A stretch of 60,055 bases of DNA. Source: Akkermansia sp. (GTDB taxonomy: Bacteria > Verrucomicrobiota > Verrucomicrobiia > Verrucomicrobiales > Akkermansiaceae). The notes below the pieces were generated by a model that was given only the letters and a program-made list of their open reading frames with translations, did not search any database and had not been told where the DNA came from. Shown here piece by piece: positions 35,666-43,375 of this stretch (positions within the stretch are counted from its first letter, which is position 1; each line of letters opens with the position of its first letter). Position numbers and translations under genes: made by a program. The DNA lies in contig JAUNHW010000015.1 in NCBI GenBank assembly GCA_030523775.1, forward strand, positions 1 to 60,055, in the 5' to 3' direction.

Positions 35666-36241
35666 CTATTTCCCGGTGGTCTGTTTCCAGTTGCCGATGA
35701 CGGGTGCGGCGTTGCCGCAGGTGAGGGAGTTGCCGTCCGCATCCACGATGATGGCATAGGGAATGCTGTTCTTGTTCTGCCAGCCGGGCAGCTTGTTGCG
35801 CTCTGTGTCACCCATGGCGCAGGGGAAATCCGCACCGTACTTCTTCATGAAGCCCGTGGCCTGGGAGCTGGCGTGGTCCGCGCTCACCAAGATGAGCTCC
35901 ACCCCGCACTTGCGCATCTCCTTGTACTCCTCCACCACTTTCGGCATTTCCGCATTGCACGGCCCGCACCAGCTGGCGGACACCAGGTAGATGTAGTGCG
36001 TGGCCTTGGGATCGGCTTTCTTGCCGCCCACGAACTTGACCTCCTTCAAGGCCTTGGCCACGGCGGAAAGCGGGGCTTTCTCCGCTTTCTTCTCTGTTTT
36101 CTTCCCGGCTTTCTTCTTCTTCTTGTCCGTTGCCTTTTTCACCGCGGCACCCTCCGGCGCGGCGGCATCCTGCCCGCAGGCCATGGGCCCGCAGAACACG
36201 GCACCAAGCAATACTCCAGCCAAAAGCGTAATCGTCTTCAT
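35666..36241 (-). CDS. Exported thioredoxin-like protein
   Basis: 191 residues. A signal peptide covers about 1-23, then a Lys/Ala-rich linker (30-55), then a TlpA/ResA-like thioredoxin fold with active site WCGPC (Cys92, Cys95) and the cis-Pro region NSIPYAIIVD. Two further Cys pairs (KCGVE, FPCAMG) might form a structural disulfide. It probably handles thiol-disulfide exchange in the periplasm. The lipobox-like MACGQ near residue 22 makes a lipoprotein an alternative. The ATG at 36241 is preceded by AAGGAG at only 2 bp, so that sequence may not work as a ribosome site. Confidence 0.88.
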   Translation of the reverse strand: MKTITLLAGVLLGAVFCGPMACGQDAAAPEGAAVKKATDKKKKKAGKKTEKKAEKAPLSAVAKALKEVKFVGGKKADPKATHYIYLVSASWCGPCNAEMPKVVEEYKEMRKCGVELILVSADHASSQATGFMKKYGADFPCAMGDTERNKLPGWQNKNSIPYAIIVDADGNSLTCGNAAPVIGNWKQTTGK

Positions 36242-36310
36242 CACTCCTTGGAACGCAATTCCGCGCCCCAATCTACGGCGCGCGCCGGGGTTGTTCTTCT
36301 TTCCAACGGA

Positions 36311-36340
36311 AAACGCGCAGTCCCTTTCGGGGCTGCGCGC
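36311..36340 (-). terminator. Terminator after the small membrane protein gene
   Basis: CGCGCAG (36314-36320) pairs with CTGCGCG (36333-36339) with a CCCC-GAAA-GGGA interior; on the minus strand TTTTCCG follows. It is 50 bp past the stop at 36391. Confidence 0.7.
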
Positions 36341-36390
36341 CTTTCGTCGAACAATCAAACTACAACAACAAATACCAAAAGAAATCTTTA

Positions 36391-36939
36391 TCAGTACGCG
36401 AACACGCGCTGGGCGGAGGTGTTGGCGGGGGCTTCGAAATCGGCGGTCCAGCCCTTGTTCATGCTGCTGGTGTAGCCGTTGGATTCATCCGGGCCGCCCT
36501 GCGCCATGAAGGCGTCTTCCTCTGCGTTGACCCTGCCGGCGGAGAAGACCCGCACACAGGTGCAGGAATCCATATCCGAACGGAGGGAGGGGGCCAGCGA
36601 GGCGAGGCTTGTCTCGAAACGGTTCTGCCTGTGGTTGGAGGCGAGCCCGTTCTCCTGGGAGTCTTGGACGGAGAAGAAGCCGAGCGCGAGCGCGCCGACG
36701 CCGAGGGCGGAGGAGCCGTATGCAATCTTGCGCATGCCGAAGTTCTGGAAGGCTTGAAGGATGTGGTCCAGGGCGCGGCGGTGTGCGGGGGTGCAGACGA
36801 TTTCCTGGGTGACCCGCTCATGGAAGTGGTAGAGGAAGCGTTCCTCGAAATCAGCCTCCGGTGTAATCTGCACCTTCATGGATGCCAGGACGGCCACCAG
36901 CCTTGCCTCTTGATTTTCGTCTGCGATGTTGCTTCTCAT
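36391..36939 (-). CDS. Small single-span membrane protein
   Basis: 182 residues, no family recognised. Residues 1-65 are an amphipathic helical cytoplasmic part with FEERFLYHFHERV and TPAHRRALDHI motifs, reminiscent of anti-sigma-factor-like N termini; this is only a resemblance. One membrane span lies at about 72-91. The remaining 90 residues should be periplasmic and are Ser/Asn-rich with a CTC pair. It lies between convergent-free neighbours on the same strand and has its own terminator. No sigma factor gene is next to it. Confidence 0.65.
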   Translation of the reverse strand: MRSNIADENQEARLVAVLASMKVQITPEADFEERFLYHFHERVTQEIVCTPAHRRALDHILQAFQNFGMRKIAYGSSALGVGALALGFFSVQDSQENGLASNHRQNRFETSLASLAPSLRSDMDSCTCVRVFSAGRVNAEEDAFMAQGGPDESNGYTSSMNKGWTADFEAPANTSAQRVFAY

Positions 36940-37035
36940 AAATGCCCTTCAAGCCTTGCGTATATGGTGTAGACACTCCTCCTAACAATTATGTTCAAAA
37001 CTTTTGGAGAATTTTTGCATTTTTGCGCAAGGTGT

Positions 37036-38091
37036 TCATTTTCCAATGCTTTCATGAGCGGGGGAGTGGTTGGAGAGGAGGTCCGCCCCCTCCTCCTGCA
37101 CCCAGCGGGAGATGATTTCCGCGCCGCGCGCGAGCTCGCGCCCGCGGATTTCCAGGGATTCCTCCGCCATGGCCTGCATGGCGTCCATGTCGTACACATG
37201 CACATCCTGCACCAGGGCGCATGCGGGGTCCACGTTGCGGGGCACGGAGAGGTCGATGAGGAAGAGCGGGCGCTTGCGCTCCGCCTGCACCTGCTCCAGC
37301 AGCTCCGGCGCCACCACGTAGGCGGGGGATGCGGTGGAGACGATGACGATGTCGATTTCGCGGAGGTAGGGAATCCACTCCGAGAAGCGGATGACGCGGC
37401 CGCCCACCTGCGCGGCCAGGTCCACGGCGCGGTCGTACGAGCGGTTGGCCACGAAAATGTGCTCCGCGCCGCGTGATGCCAGGCTTTTGGCGGTGGTGCG
37501 CGCCACTTCCCCGGCTCCCACCACGAGCACTCTGCACCCTGCCAGGCTGCCGAGTATCTGCTGGGCCATCTGCACGGCGGCGGCTCCCACGGAGGTGGGG
37601 CCGGAGGTGATGCGCGTGCAGGAGCGCACGCGCTTGCCCACGGTGAAGACGTGCTGGAACGTGCGGTTGGCGTGGCTGGCGGTGGTGCCGGCCTCCTGGG
37701 CGGCGCGGTAGGCGTCTTTCAACTGGCCGAAGATTTCCGTTTCCCCGATGACCATGGAATCCATGCCGGCGGCCACGGTGGCCAGGTGGCGCAGGGCCTC
37801 GGCGTCCTCATGGGTGTAGAAGCAGTCCGCCGCCGCGGCATCTGCGCCCAGCAGGTGGGCCAGCGCGGCGCGGGCGGCCTCCTGCGGCTGCGCGCTCCAC
37901 AGGTAGAGCTCCGTGCGGTTGCAGGTGGAGAGCAGCACGCACTCCTGCACGGCGGGCAGCGCGGCAATGGCGCGGTTGGCATCCGCCAGGCGCCCCTTGA
38001 GCACGGCAAAGCGCTCGCGCACGGAGACGGGCGCCGTGCGGAAGTTCACGCCCAGGCAGAGCATGTGCGGCGCTGGGGCAGGGGTGCTCAT
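37036..38091 (-). CDS. hemA: Glutamyl-tRNA reductase
   Basis: Reduces glutamyl-tRNA to glutamate-1-semialdehyde, the first committed step of C5-pathway tetrapyrrole synthesis. 351 residues, slightly short because the C-terminal dimerisation domain is reduced. Nucleophile Cys57 lies in LLSTCNRTELY; other motifs are GETEIFGQLKDAY, the NADPH-binding VLVVGAGEVARTTAKSL and FLIDLSVPRNVDP. The ATG overlaps the TGA of the cobA-hemD gene (ATGA), so the two are coupled. Confidence 0.94.
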   Translation of the reverse strand: MSTPAPAPHMLCLGVNFRTAPVSVRERFAVLKGRLADANRAIAALPAVQECVLLSTCNRTELYLWSAQPQEAARAALAHLLGADAAAADCFYTHEDAEALRHLATVAAGMDSMVIGETEIFGQLKDAYRAAQEAGTTASHANRTFQHVFTVGKRVRSCTRITSGPTSVGAAAVQMAQQILGSLAGCRVLVVGAGEVARTTAKSLASRGAEHIFVANRSYDRAVDLAAQVGGRVIRFSEWIPYLREIDIVIVSTASPAYVVAPELLEQVQAERKRPLFLIDLSVPRNVDPACALVQDVHVYDMDAMQAMAEESLEIRGRELARGAEIISRWVQEEGADLLSNHSPAHESIGK

Positions 38092-39617
38092 GCCTGGTAT
38101 AGCGAAAGGATGGCCTGCACCAGGCTCGGGATGTCGTGCGTGGCGGCCTCCGCATGTGGCTTGAGGCCGTACTCCGCCAGGGTGGCGGTGGTGACGGGGC
38201 CGATGCTGACGATGCGGCAGCCCTTGGGCAGCGGGAGGTTGAGGGCCATGAAATGCCGCACGGTGCTGGAGCTGGTGAAGGTGATGATGTCTGCGCCCTC
38301 CGCGGCCAGGCGGGCGCGTGCGCCGGTGGGGTCCTCCGTCTCCGGCACGGTGTTGTAGGCGCAGCACTCGTCCACAATGGCCTGGCGCTTCATGAGCTCC
38401 TTGTAGATGACATCCCGCCCCTGCTCGGAATGCACCCAGAGCATGGTGGAGTTGGCCACGCCGCCGAAATCGTCCGCCTTGCGGTCGAATTCGGCGATGA
38501 GCTCCTCCGCCACGGCTTTCTTGGGCATCACATCCACCATGAGCCCCACCTTGCGCAGCTCTGCCGCGGTGCCGGGGCCCACGGCGGCTATGCGCGCCCC
38601 GCCAATCTCGCGGATGTCGTCGTACACGGCGAAAAACGCGCGGAAGAAGCGCTGCACGCCGTTCGGGCTGGAGAAGATGAGCCAGTCGTAGTGCGGGGCG
38701 TCCACCACCGCCTCCGCGAAGTCCTGCCTGTTGGAGGGGTCGGTGATGCGGATGGTGGGCAGCTCCATGATGTCCGCGCCCAGGGTGCGGAGCTGCGCGG
38801 AAAGGCCGCTGGCCTGCTCCCGCGTGCGGGTGATGACAATGCGCTTGCCGACGAGCGGCAGGCGGCTGCGCCAATCCAGCTGCGGGGCAAGGGAGACCAC
38901 ATCCCCGATGACCACGACCGCCGGGGAGGAGATGCCGGCCTTGTCCACGGCGGCGGCAAGCGTGCCCACGGTGGCGGAAACGCTGCGTTGGCGCCCCGTG
39001 GCGGCCCATTGGATGGCGGCGGCGGGCGTGTCGGCATCCTGTCCGGCCTCCACAAGCCCCGCCAGGGTTTCCTTCAGGTGCGCCATGCCCATGAGCATCA
39101 CCTTGGTGCCTTGCGCCGCCGCTATGCCGGGGAGATCCAGCGGCTCGTCGGCTCCCTCTCCCTTGTGCCCGGTGAAGACGGTGAAGCGGGAGCAGCAGTC
39201 GCGGTGGGTGACGGGGATGCCCGCATACGCCGGGCCCGCAATGGCGGAGGATATGCCCGGCACCACCTCGAACGGTACCTTGGCGGCATACAGGGCCTGC
39301 GCTTCCTCTCCGCCGCGTCCGAACACATAGGGGTCGCCCCCTTTCAGCCGGACGGTGAGCGCGTGTTTGGCGGCGCTCTTCACAAGCAGCGCGCAGATGT
39401 CCTCCTGCGCCATGGCGTGCTTCCCGGCGCGCTTGCCCACGTAGATGCGCTCGCAGCCGGGCTTGGCCCAGTTGAGCATTTCAGGGGAGGAGAGGGCATC
39501 GTACACCAGGCAGTCCGCTTCCGCCACCAGGTCGCGCCCGCGCAGGGTGATGAGCCCGGGGTCGCCGGGGCCGGCGCCCACCAGGGCCACGCGTCCGATG
39601 ATTTTCTTGGCTGGCAT
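38088..39617 (-). CDS. Uroporphyrinogen-III methyltransferase/synthase fusion
   Basis: 509 residues, two enzymes. Residues 1-245 are a CobA/SUMT-type SAM methyltransferase with VGAGPGDPGLITLRG, the YVGKRAGKH segment, RLKGGDPYVFGRGGEE and VVPGISSAIAGPAYAGIPVTHR; it makes precorrin-2. Residues 258-509 are uroporphyrinogen-III synthase (HemD), with VITRTREQASGL, FSSPNGVQRF and DIITFTSSSTVRHF. The fusion makes the substrate and branches it toward siroheme or corrin. hemA follows with a 4-bp overlap; hemB, hemC and hemL are not in the window. The gene starts 16 bp after the deacetylase gene, likely one operon. Confidence 0.93.
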   Translation of the reverse strand: MPAKKIIGRVALVGAGPGDPGLITLRGRDLVAEADCLVYDALSSPEMLNWAKPGCERIYVGKRAGKHAMAQEDICALLVKSAAKHALTVRLKGGDPYVFGRGGEEAQALYAAKVPFEVVPGISSAIAGPAYAGIPVTHRDCCSRFTVFTGHKGEGADEPLDLPGIAAAQGTKVMLMGMAHLKETLAGLVEAGQDADTPAAAIQWAATGRQRSVSATVGTLAAAVDKAGISSPAVVVIGDVVSLAPQLDWRSRLPLVGKRIVITRTREQASGLSAQLRTLGADIMELPTIRITDPSNRQDFAEAVVDAPHYDWLIFSSPNGVQRFFRAFFAVYDDIREIGGARIAAVGPGTAAELRKVGLMVDVMPKKAVAEELIAEFDRKADDFGGVANSTMLWVHSEQGRDVIYKELMKRQAIVDECCAYNTVPETEDPTGARARLAAEGADIITFTSSSTVRHFMALNLPLPKGCRIVSIGPVTTATLAEYGLKPHAEAATHDIPSLVQAILSLYQA

Positions 39618-39633
39618 GGCAGGGGGGAAGGGG

Positions 39634-40713
39634 TTAGTTCTGCCCGGAGATGGCGGAGGAGCCGCCGCTCACGGCGGGTGCCGCCGGCTGCTCCTGCACC
39701 GGTGCGGGGGCCGTGCCGATGGTGGCGCTGCCCATGCTGCGGGTGGTGCGCGGCACCAGGTGGGTGGTCGGCGCGTTCACCGGGGCGGGTATGGCGGGCG
39801 CGGCCGCGGGTACTGGTGCGGGCAGCGTCCCCATGGATACCGGGGCCGAAGGTTCGGTTGCGGGGGCCGCGGTGGTGGCTGTGGCTGCCGGCGTGGCAGC
39901 GGCTGCGGCGTGGTGCTTGGCCAGTGTCATCAGCTCGGATACCGTCACCAGCTTGAACCCGCGTGCCTGCAGGCCGCTCACAATGCCCTCCAGCGCGGCG
40001 AGCGTGGAGGCGTGGATGTCATGCACCAGGATGATGGAGCCGGGGCGCGCGTTGCCCACGGCGCGGGATACCACCACGTCCACCCCGGGATGCTGCCAGT
40101 CGCGCGTGTCCACATCCCACAGCACGGAGGTGAGCCCGTAGTTCTCGAACATGGAGTTGACGATGGAGGCGTTGGTGGCGCCGTACGGCGGGCGGATGAG
40201 GCGCGGGGTCTGCCCCGTGGCGGCGGTGATGGCGTCGATGCTGCGGGAGACCTCGCTGTTGATGCGCTCGCTGCTGCTGCCGGTCATCTTGATGTGGCTC
40301 CAGGTGTGGACGCCTATTTCATTTCCCTCCGAGACGGCGCGGGAGAGGATGCCGGAGTTGTGGTTCACGCTCTCGCCCACCACGAAGAAGGTGCCGTGTG
40401 CGCCGTGGTTGCGCAGGATATCCAGCACACGGGGCGTGTTGGCCGCGCTGGGCCCGTCGTCGAACGTCAACGCCACGTAGTTGCCGGGCACGGCCAGGCG
40501 AGAGATGCGGCGCCCCGGCGGCATGGCGCGCACTTCCGGTTCCGTGGTCATCCCCGTGCCGGGGCGCGTGGAAGTGGTGGTGTTACCGGGAATGGTGGGG
40601 GTATCCTCCGGGTGCAGGCCGGGAATCTTGGCTTCGTCCTGGTGGGTGCACGATACAACCGCCAGCAGGGTGGCGCCGAACGCCAGGCAACGGAATGGAT
40701 GCAGAGCTTTCAT
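39634..40713 (-). CDS. Polysaccharide deacetylase (CE4) lipoprotein
   Basis: 359 residues. Lipoprotein signal with lipobox VVSC (Cys about 22), then a Thr/Pro-rich linker. The NodB domain has motif 1 LTFDDGPS (metal Asp and catalytic Asp), motif 2 HTWSH (metal His pair), motif 3 RPPYGATN, motif 4 DVDTRDW and motif 5 ILVHDIH, all intact. It should remove N-acetyl (or O-acetyl) groups from peptidoglycan or another glycan in the envelope. The last 90 residues are Ala/Pro/Thr-rich. It starts at 40713, since the -10 box lies 10 bp upstream. The heme genes follow, with no evident functional tie. Confidence 0.9.
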   Translation of the reverse strand: MKALHPFRCLAFGATLLAVVSCTHQDEAKIPGLHPEDTPTIPGNTTTSTRPGTGMTTEPEVRAMPPGRRISRLAVPGNYVALTFDDGPSAANTPRVLDILRNHGAHGTFFVVGESVNHNSGILSRAVSEGNEIGVHTWSHIKMTGSSSERINSEVSRSIDAITAATGQTPRLIRPPYGATNASIVNSMFENYGLTSVLWDVDTRDWQHPGVDVVVSRAVGNARPGSIILVHDIHASTLAALEGIVSGLQARGFKLVTVSELMTLAKHHAAAAATPAATATTAAPATEPSAPVSMGTLPAPVPAAAPAIPAPVNAPTTHLVPRTTRSMGSATIGTAPAPVQEQPAAPAVSGGSSAISGQN

Positions 40714-40723
40714 CGTTGCCGCT

Positions 40724-40752
40724 AGCCTACCAGAAATCCATGAATTTTGCAA
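40724..40752 (-). promoter_or_regulatory. Candidate promoter of the deacetylase-heme operon
   Basis: On the minus strand TTGCAA (40747-40752), 17 bp, TAGGCT (40724-40729), ending 10 bp before the ATG. Confidence 0.55.
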
Positions 40753-40776
40753 ACGCAATCTTGGTCAACATGCCGC

Positions 40777-40805
40777 TTGAAACGCTGGGTGCAGCGTGCT
40801 AGAAT
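40777..40805 (+). promoter_or_regulatory. Promoter of pyrC, predicted leaderless
   Basis: TTGAAA (40777-40782), 17 bp, TAGAAT (40800-40805). The -10 box ends 6 bp before the ATG, so +1 should be the A of the start codon. Confidence 0.75.
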
Positions 40806-40811
40806 GGCGGC

Positions 40812-41816
40812 ATGGAGATAACGCTTGAATGCCCGCTGGACATGCACCTGCACTTGCGCGACGGCGAGATGCTGAAGCTCACCGCGCCGCTGTCGGCGGC
40901 GTTCGCAGGGGCGGTGGTGATGCCCAACCTGGTGCCGCCGGTCACCACGCCGCAGATGATGCTGGCGTACGCGGAGCGGGTGCGCGCGGCGCTGGAGGGC
41001 GCGGCGTTCACGCCGTACATGACCCTCTTCTTCACGGCGCTGGACGAGGCGGCGCTGGCGGCGGCCAAGGCCACGCCGGGGTTCTTCGGCCTCAAGCTCT
41101 ATCCCGCCGGAATCACCACCAACAGCGAGAGCGGCGTGGCCAACCTCAAGGAGGCGGACCGCACGCTGCACCTTATGGAGGAGATGGGCATCCCCCTGCT
41201 GGTGCACGGGGAGAGCCACGGTTTCGTGATGGACCGCGAGCAGGAGTTCCTGGAAGTGTACCGCGATTTGGCCACGCGCTTCCCCAAGCTCACCATCAGC
41301 ATGGAGCACATCACCACCGCCGCCGCCGTGCGCCTGCTCGACGAGTTCCCGAACCTCTGCGCCACCGTGACGCTGCAGCACCTGCTCATCACGCTCGATG
41401 ACGTGGCGGGCGGCGCGCTGCAGCCGCACTTGTTCTGCAAGCCCATCGCCAAGCGCCCGGAGGACCGCGCCGCCCTGCTTTCAGCCGTGCTGGCCGGGCA
41501 TCCGCGCATCATGTTCGGCAGCGATTCCGCGCCGCATCCGCGCCACAGGAAGGAAGCATGCGGCTGCGCGGCGGGCGTGTTCACCGCGCCTCTGGCCCTG
41601 CCCAGGCTGGCGGAGCTGTTTGCCTCACACGGCGCGCTGGACAAGCTGCAGGGGTTCGTCTCTGGCAATGCGCGCCGCATCTACGGCCTGAACCCCGCGG
41701 AGAAGAAAGTTGCGCTGCACGATGTGCCCATGTGCGTCCCCGCCGCCTACAAGGGCTACGGCGAGACCGTGGTGCCCATGTACGCCGGGCAGGAAATCGG
41801 CTGGAGCGTGAAGTGA
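40812..41816 (+). CDS. pyrC: Dihydroorotase (PyrC type)
   Basis: Cyclises carbamoyl-aspartate to dihydroorotate in pyrimidine synthesis. 334 residues, the E. coli PyrC length. Zinc ligands are seen in DMHLHLRDG, the carboxylated Lys in FGLKLYPAG, further His in VHGES and MEHITT, and the catalytic Asp in FGSDSAPH. Cytoplasmic TIM barrel. It heads a plus-strand cluster: the DUF3820 gene starts 3 bp after its stop and menA 16 bp after that. Confidence 0.95.
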   Translation: MEITLECPLDMHLHLRDGEMLKLTAPLSAAFAGAVVMPNLVPPVTTPQMMLAYAERVRAALEGAAFTPYMTLFFTALDEAALAAAKATPGFFGLKLYPAGITTNSESGVANLKEADRTLHLMEEMGIPLLVHGESHGFVMDREQEFLEVYRDLATRFPKLTISMEHITTAAAVRLLDEFPNLCATVTLQHLLITLDDVAGGALQPHLFCKPIAKRPEDRAALLSAVLAGHPRIMFGSDSAPHPRHRKEACGCAAGVFTAPLALPRLAELFASHGALDKLQGFVSGNARRIYGLNPAEKKVALHDVPMCVPAAYKGYGETVVPMYAGQEIGWSVK

Positions 41817-41819
41817 GCC

Positions 41820-42113
41820 ATGGAGCCCGCGCCCATACCGAGTGCCGATGAGCTGCGCGCCCTGCTGGCGGAGATTGCCGCCATGCACATGCCCTACGGC
41901 ATGTACGGCCCCAAGAAGTACCCGCCCAAGGGCTGCCCGCTCATGGACCTGCCCACGGAGTACCTGGACTGGTTCTGGCAGCACGGCTGGCCCAAGGGCA
42001 AGCTCGGCAAGCTGATGGAGCAGACCCTGCTCATCAAGAACAGCGGGCTGGACAGTTTGTTCGACCCCTTCCGCGAGGCCAACGGCGGGCGCCGCAAGTT
42101 CCCCCACAAATGA
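41820..42113 (+). CDS. DUF3820 family protein
   Basis: 97 residues. The core reads MPYGMYGPKKYPPKG, then LMDLPTEYLDWFWQHGWPKG, the signature of the DUF3820 family, small proteins that are often annotated as possible regulators of virulence factors but have no established activity. No signal peptide. Sits between pyrC and menA in what looks like a single transcript. Confidence 0.82.
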   Translation: MEPAPIPSADELRALLAEIAAMHMPYGMYGPKKYPPKGCPLMDLPTEYLDWFWQHGWPKGKLGKLMEQTLLIKNSGLDSLFDPFREANGGRRKFPHK

Positions 42114-42129
42114 TTTTCCCCTTTCATCC

Positions 42130-43038
42130 ATGAACAAGTTGACATCCATCTTCCTGGCCGCGCGCCCCAAGACCCTGCCCGCAGGGCTGGTGGCGGTGTG
42201 GGCCGGCTGCCTCATCGTCTGGAAGTTTGAGCACTACATGCCGTCGCTGGGCATCACGCTCAACTGGACGCTCGCCGTCTTCACCGCGCTGAGCTGCATG
42301 TGCCTCCAGATTGCCAGCAACATCTTCAACGACGCCATCGATTCCCTGAAGCACGCCGACACTGAGAGGCGGCAGGGTCCGCGGCGCATCACCGCCAGCG
42401 GGGATTTCTCGCCGCGCACGGTGCTCGTCATCGGCGCGTGCTTCCTGGCCCTGGCCGCCGGGTTCGCCATCCCGCTCATCTACCAGCAGGGCCCGGCCGT
42501 CATCGCCATCGGTCTGCCGTGCATGGCGGCTTCCTACTGCTATACCGGCGGGCCGTACCCGCTCTCCTACCATGGGCTGGGCGAGCTCTGCGTGCTGCTG
42601 TTCTTCGGGCTGGTGGCCGTGGCGGGCACCGTGTTCGTGCAAATCGGCTGGCAGCCGGAATGGGCTCCCGTGTACCGCTGCGCCTTCATCATCGGCGTGC
42701 AGTGCGGCATCCTTTCCTGCCTGCTCATCGAGGTCAACAACATCCGCGACCGCGTGGAGGACGCCTCCACCGGCAAGCGAACCCTCGCCGTGCGTTTGGG
42801 CGACAGCCGCGCACGCGGCCTCGCGCTCGCCTTCCTCATCCTGCCCTACGCCACCATACGCTGGACCGGCATGTTCCTGCCCGGCTTCCATTGGAACATC
42901 TGCTGGCTCGCCGCCATCATCGTGGGCGGCGTCATCCTGCTCAAGCTCCACACCACACCCGCCAACAAGAAGATGAACGTCATGCTCGGCCTGGCTTCCC
43001 TCCACGCCATGCTCTTCCTGCTCGCCCTGAGTATGTAG
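42130..43038 (+). CDS. menA: 1,4-dihydroxy-2-naphthoate prenyltransferase
   Basis: Attaches the polyprenyl tail in menaquinone synthesis. 302 residues with eight to nine hydrophobic segments of the UbiA superfamily. The first Asp motif is NIFNDAIDSLKHADTERR, the second NNIRDRVEDASTGKRT, both needed to hold the Mg-diphosphate. The TGKRTLAVRLG segment is typical of MenA rather than UbiA. Other men genes are outside the window. It is the last gene of the pyrC cluster; I see no clear terminator before the AT-rich repeat region. Confidence 0.9.
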   Translation: MNKLTSIFLAARPKTLPAGLVAVWAGCLIVWKFEHYMPSLGITLNWTLAVFTALSCMCLQIASNIFNDAIDSLKHADTERRQGPRRITASGDFSPRTVLVIGACFLALAAGFAIPLIYQQGPAVIAIGLPCMAASYCYTGGPYPLSYHGLGELCVLLFFGLVAVAGTVFVQIGWQPEWAPVYRCAFIIGVQCGILSCLLIEVNNIRDRVEDASTGKRTLAVRLGDSRARGLALAFLILPYATIRWTGMFLPGFHWNICWLAAIIVGGVILLKLHTTPANKKMNVMLGLASLHAMLFLLALSM

Positions 43039-43064
43039 TGCGCGCTTCGTGAATTATTGCGTTG

Positions 43065-43130
43065 ATAATCGGGAGCATGTGCTTCCATATTCGGGAGCAC
43101 GCGCGTTTATAATCGGGAATAGATATCTGT
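43065..43130. repeat. Array 1: three 22-bp repeats
   Basis: The decamer ATAATCGGGA or ATATTCGGGA starts at 43065, 43087 and 43109, an exact 22-bp period, close to two helical turns. The 12 bp between decamers are partly conserved (ending CTTCC or GTTT). Confidence 0.85.
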
Positions 43131-43275
43131 AATATATTGTTTTTGCATGTTGTATAAATCAAAGCATGTTTTTGAGAAAACTTTGCATGCTTTATCTGCG
43201 ATATATCAAGATATGTTGTGTTATTATCGCAAAATTGAAATATGGCAATCGGATAATATAACAAAAACTGTTGTT

Positions 43276-43341
43276 ATATTCAGGAGTGCGGGCCTCCATA
43301 TTCGGGAACGCTCTGGTTGAAAATCGGGAATTGGTGCTTGA
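43276..43341. repeat. Array 2: three 22-bp repeats
   Basis: ATATTCAGGA, ATATTCGGGA and AAAATCGGGA start at 43276, 43298 and 43320, again exactly 22 bp apart, in the same orientation as array 1. The last decamer ends 8 bp before the -35 box of the ATPase gene. Confidence 0.85.
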
Positions 43342-43366
43342 CAAATGGCTGTGAAACCTGCATGAT
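43338..43366 (+). promoter_or_regulatory. Candidate promoter of the ATPase gene
   Basis: TTGACA (43338-43343), 17 bp, weak CATGAT (43361-43366), 9 bp before the ATG. The weak -10 beside an array of repeated sites suggests an activator-dependent promoter; that is inference. Confidence 0.55.
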
Positions 43367-43375
43367 TGCAACGTT

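Larger units (their letters stand above)
43039..43375. other. AT-rich intergenic island between menA and the ATPase
   Basis: The 337 bp contain no gene. The middle (about 43120-43275) is strikingly AT-rich against its neighbours and includes inverted repeats, for example AAAGCAT with ATGCTTT (about 43163-43193) and ATAACAA with TTGTTAT (about 43257-43277). Two arrays of 22-bp repeats flank it, and the ATPase promoter ends it. Confidence 0.75.

Noticed and set aside
43065..43341. CRISPR array
   Set aside because: Only three units per array, spacers of 12 bp that are themselves similar, and no cas genes nearby.
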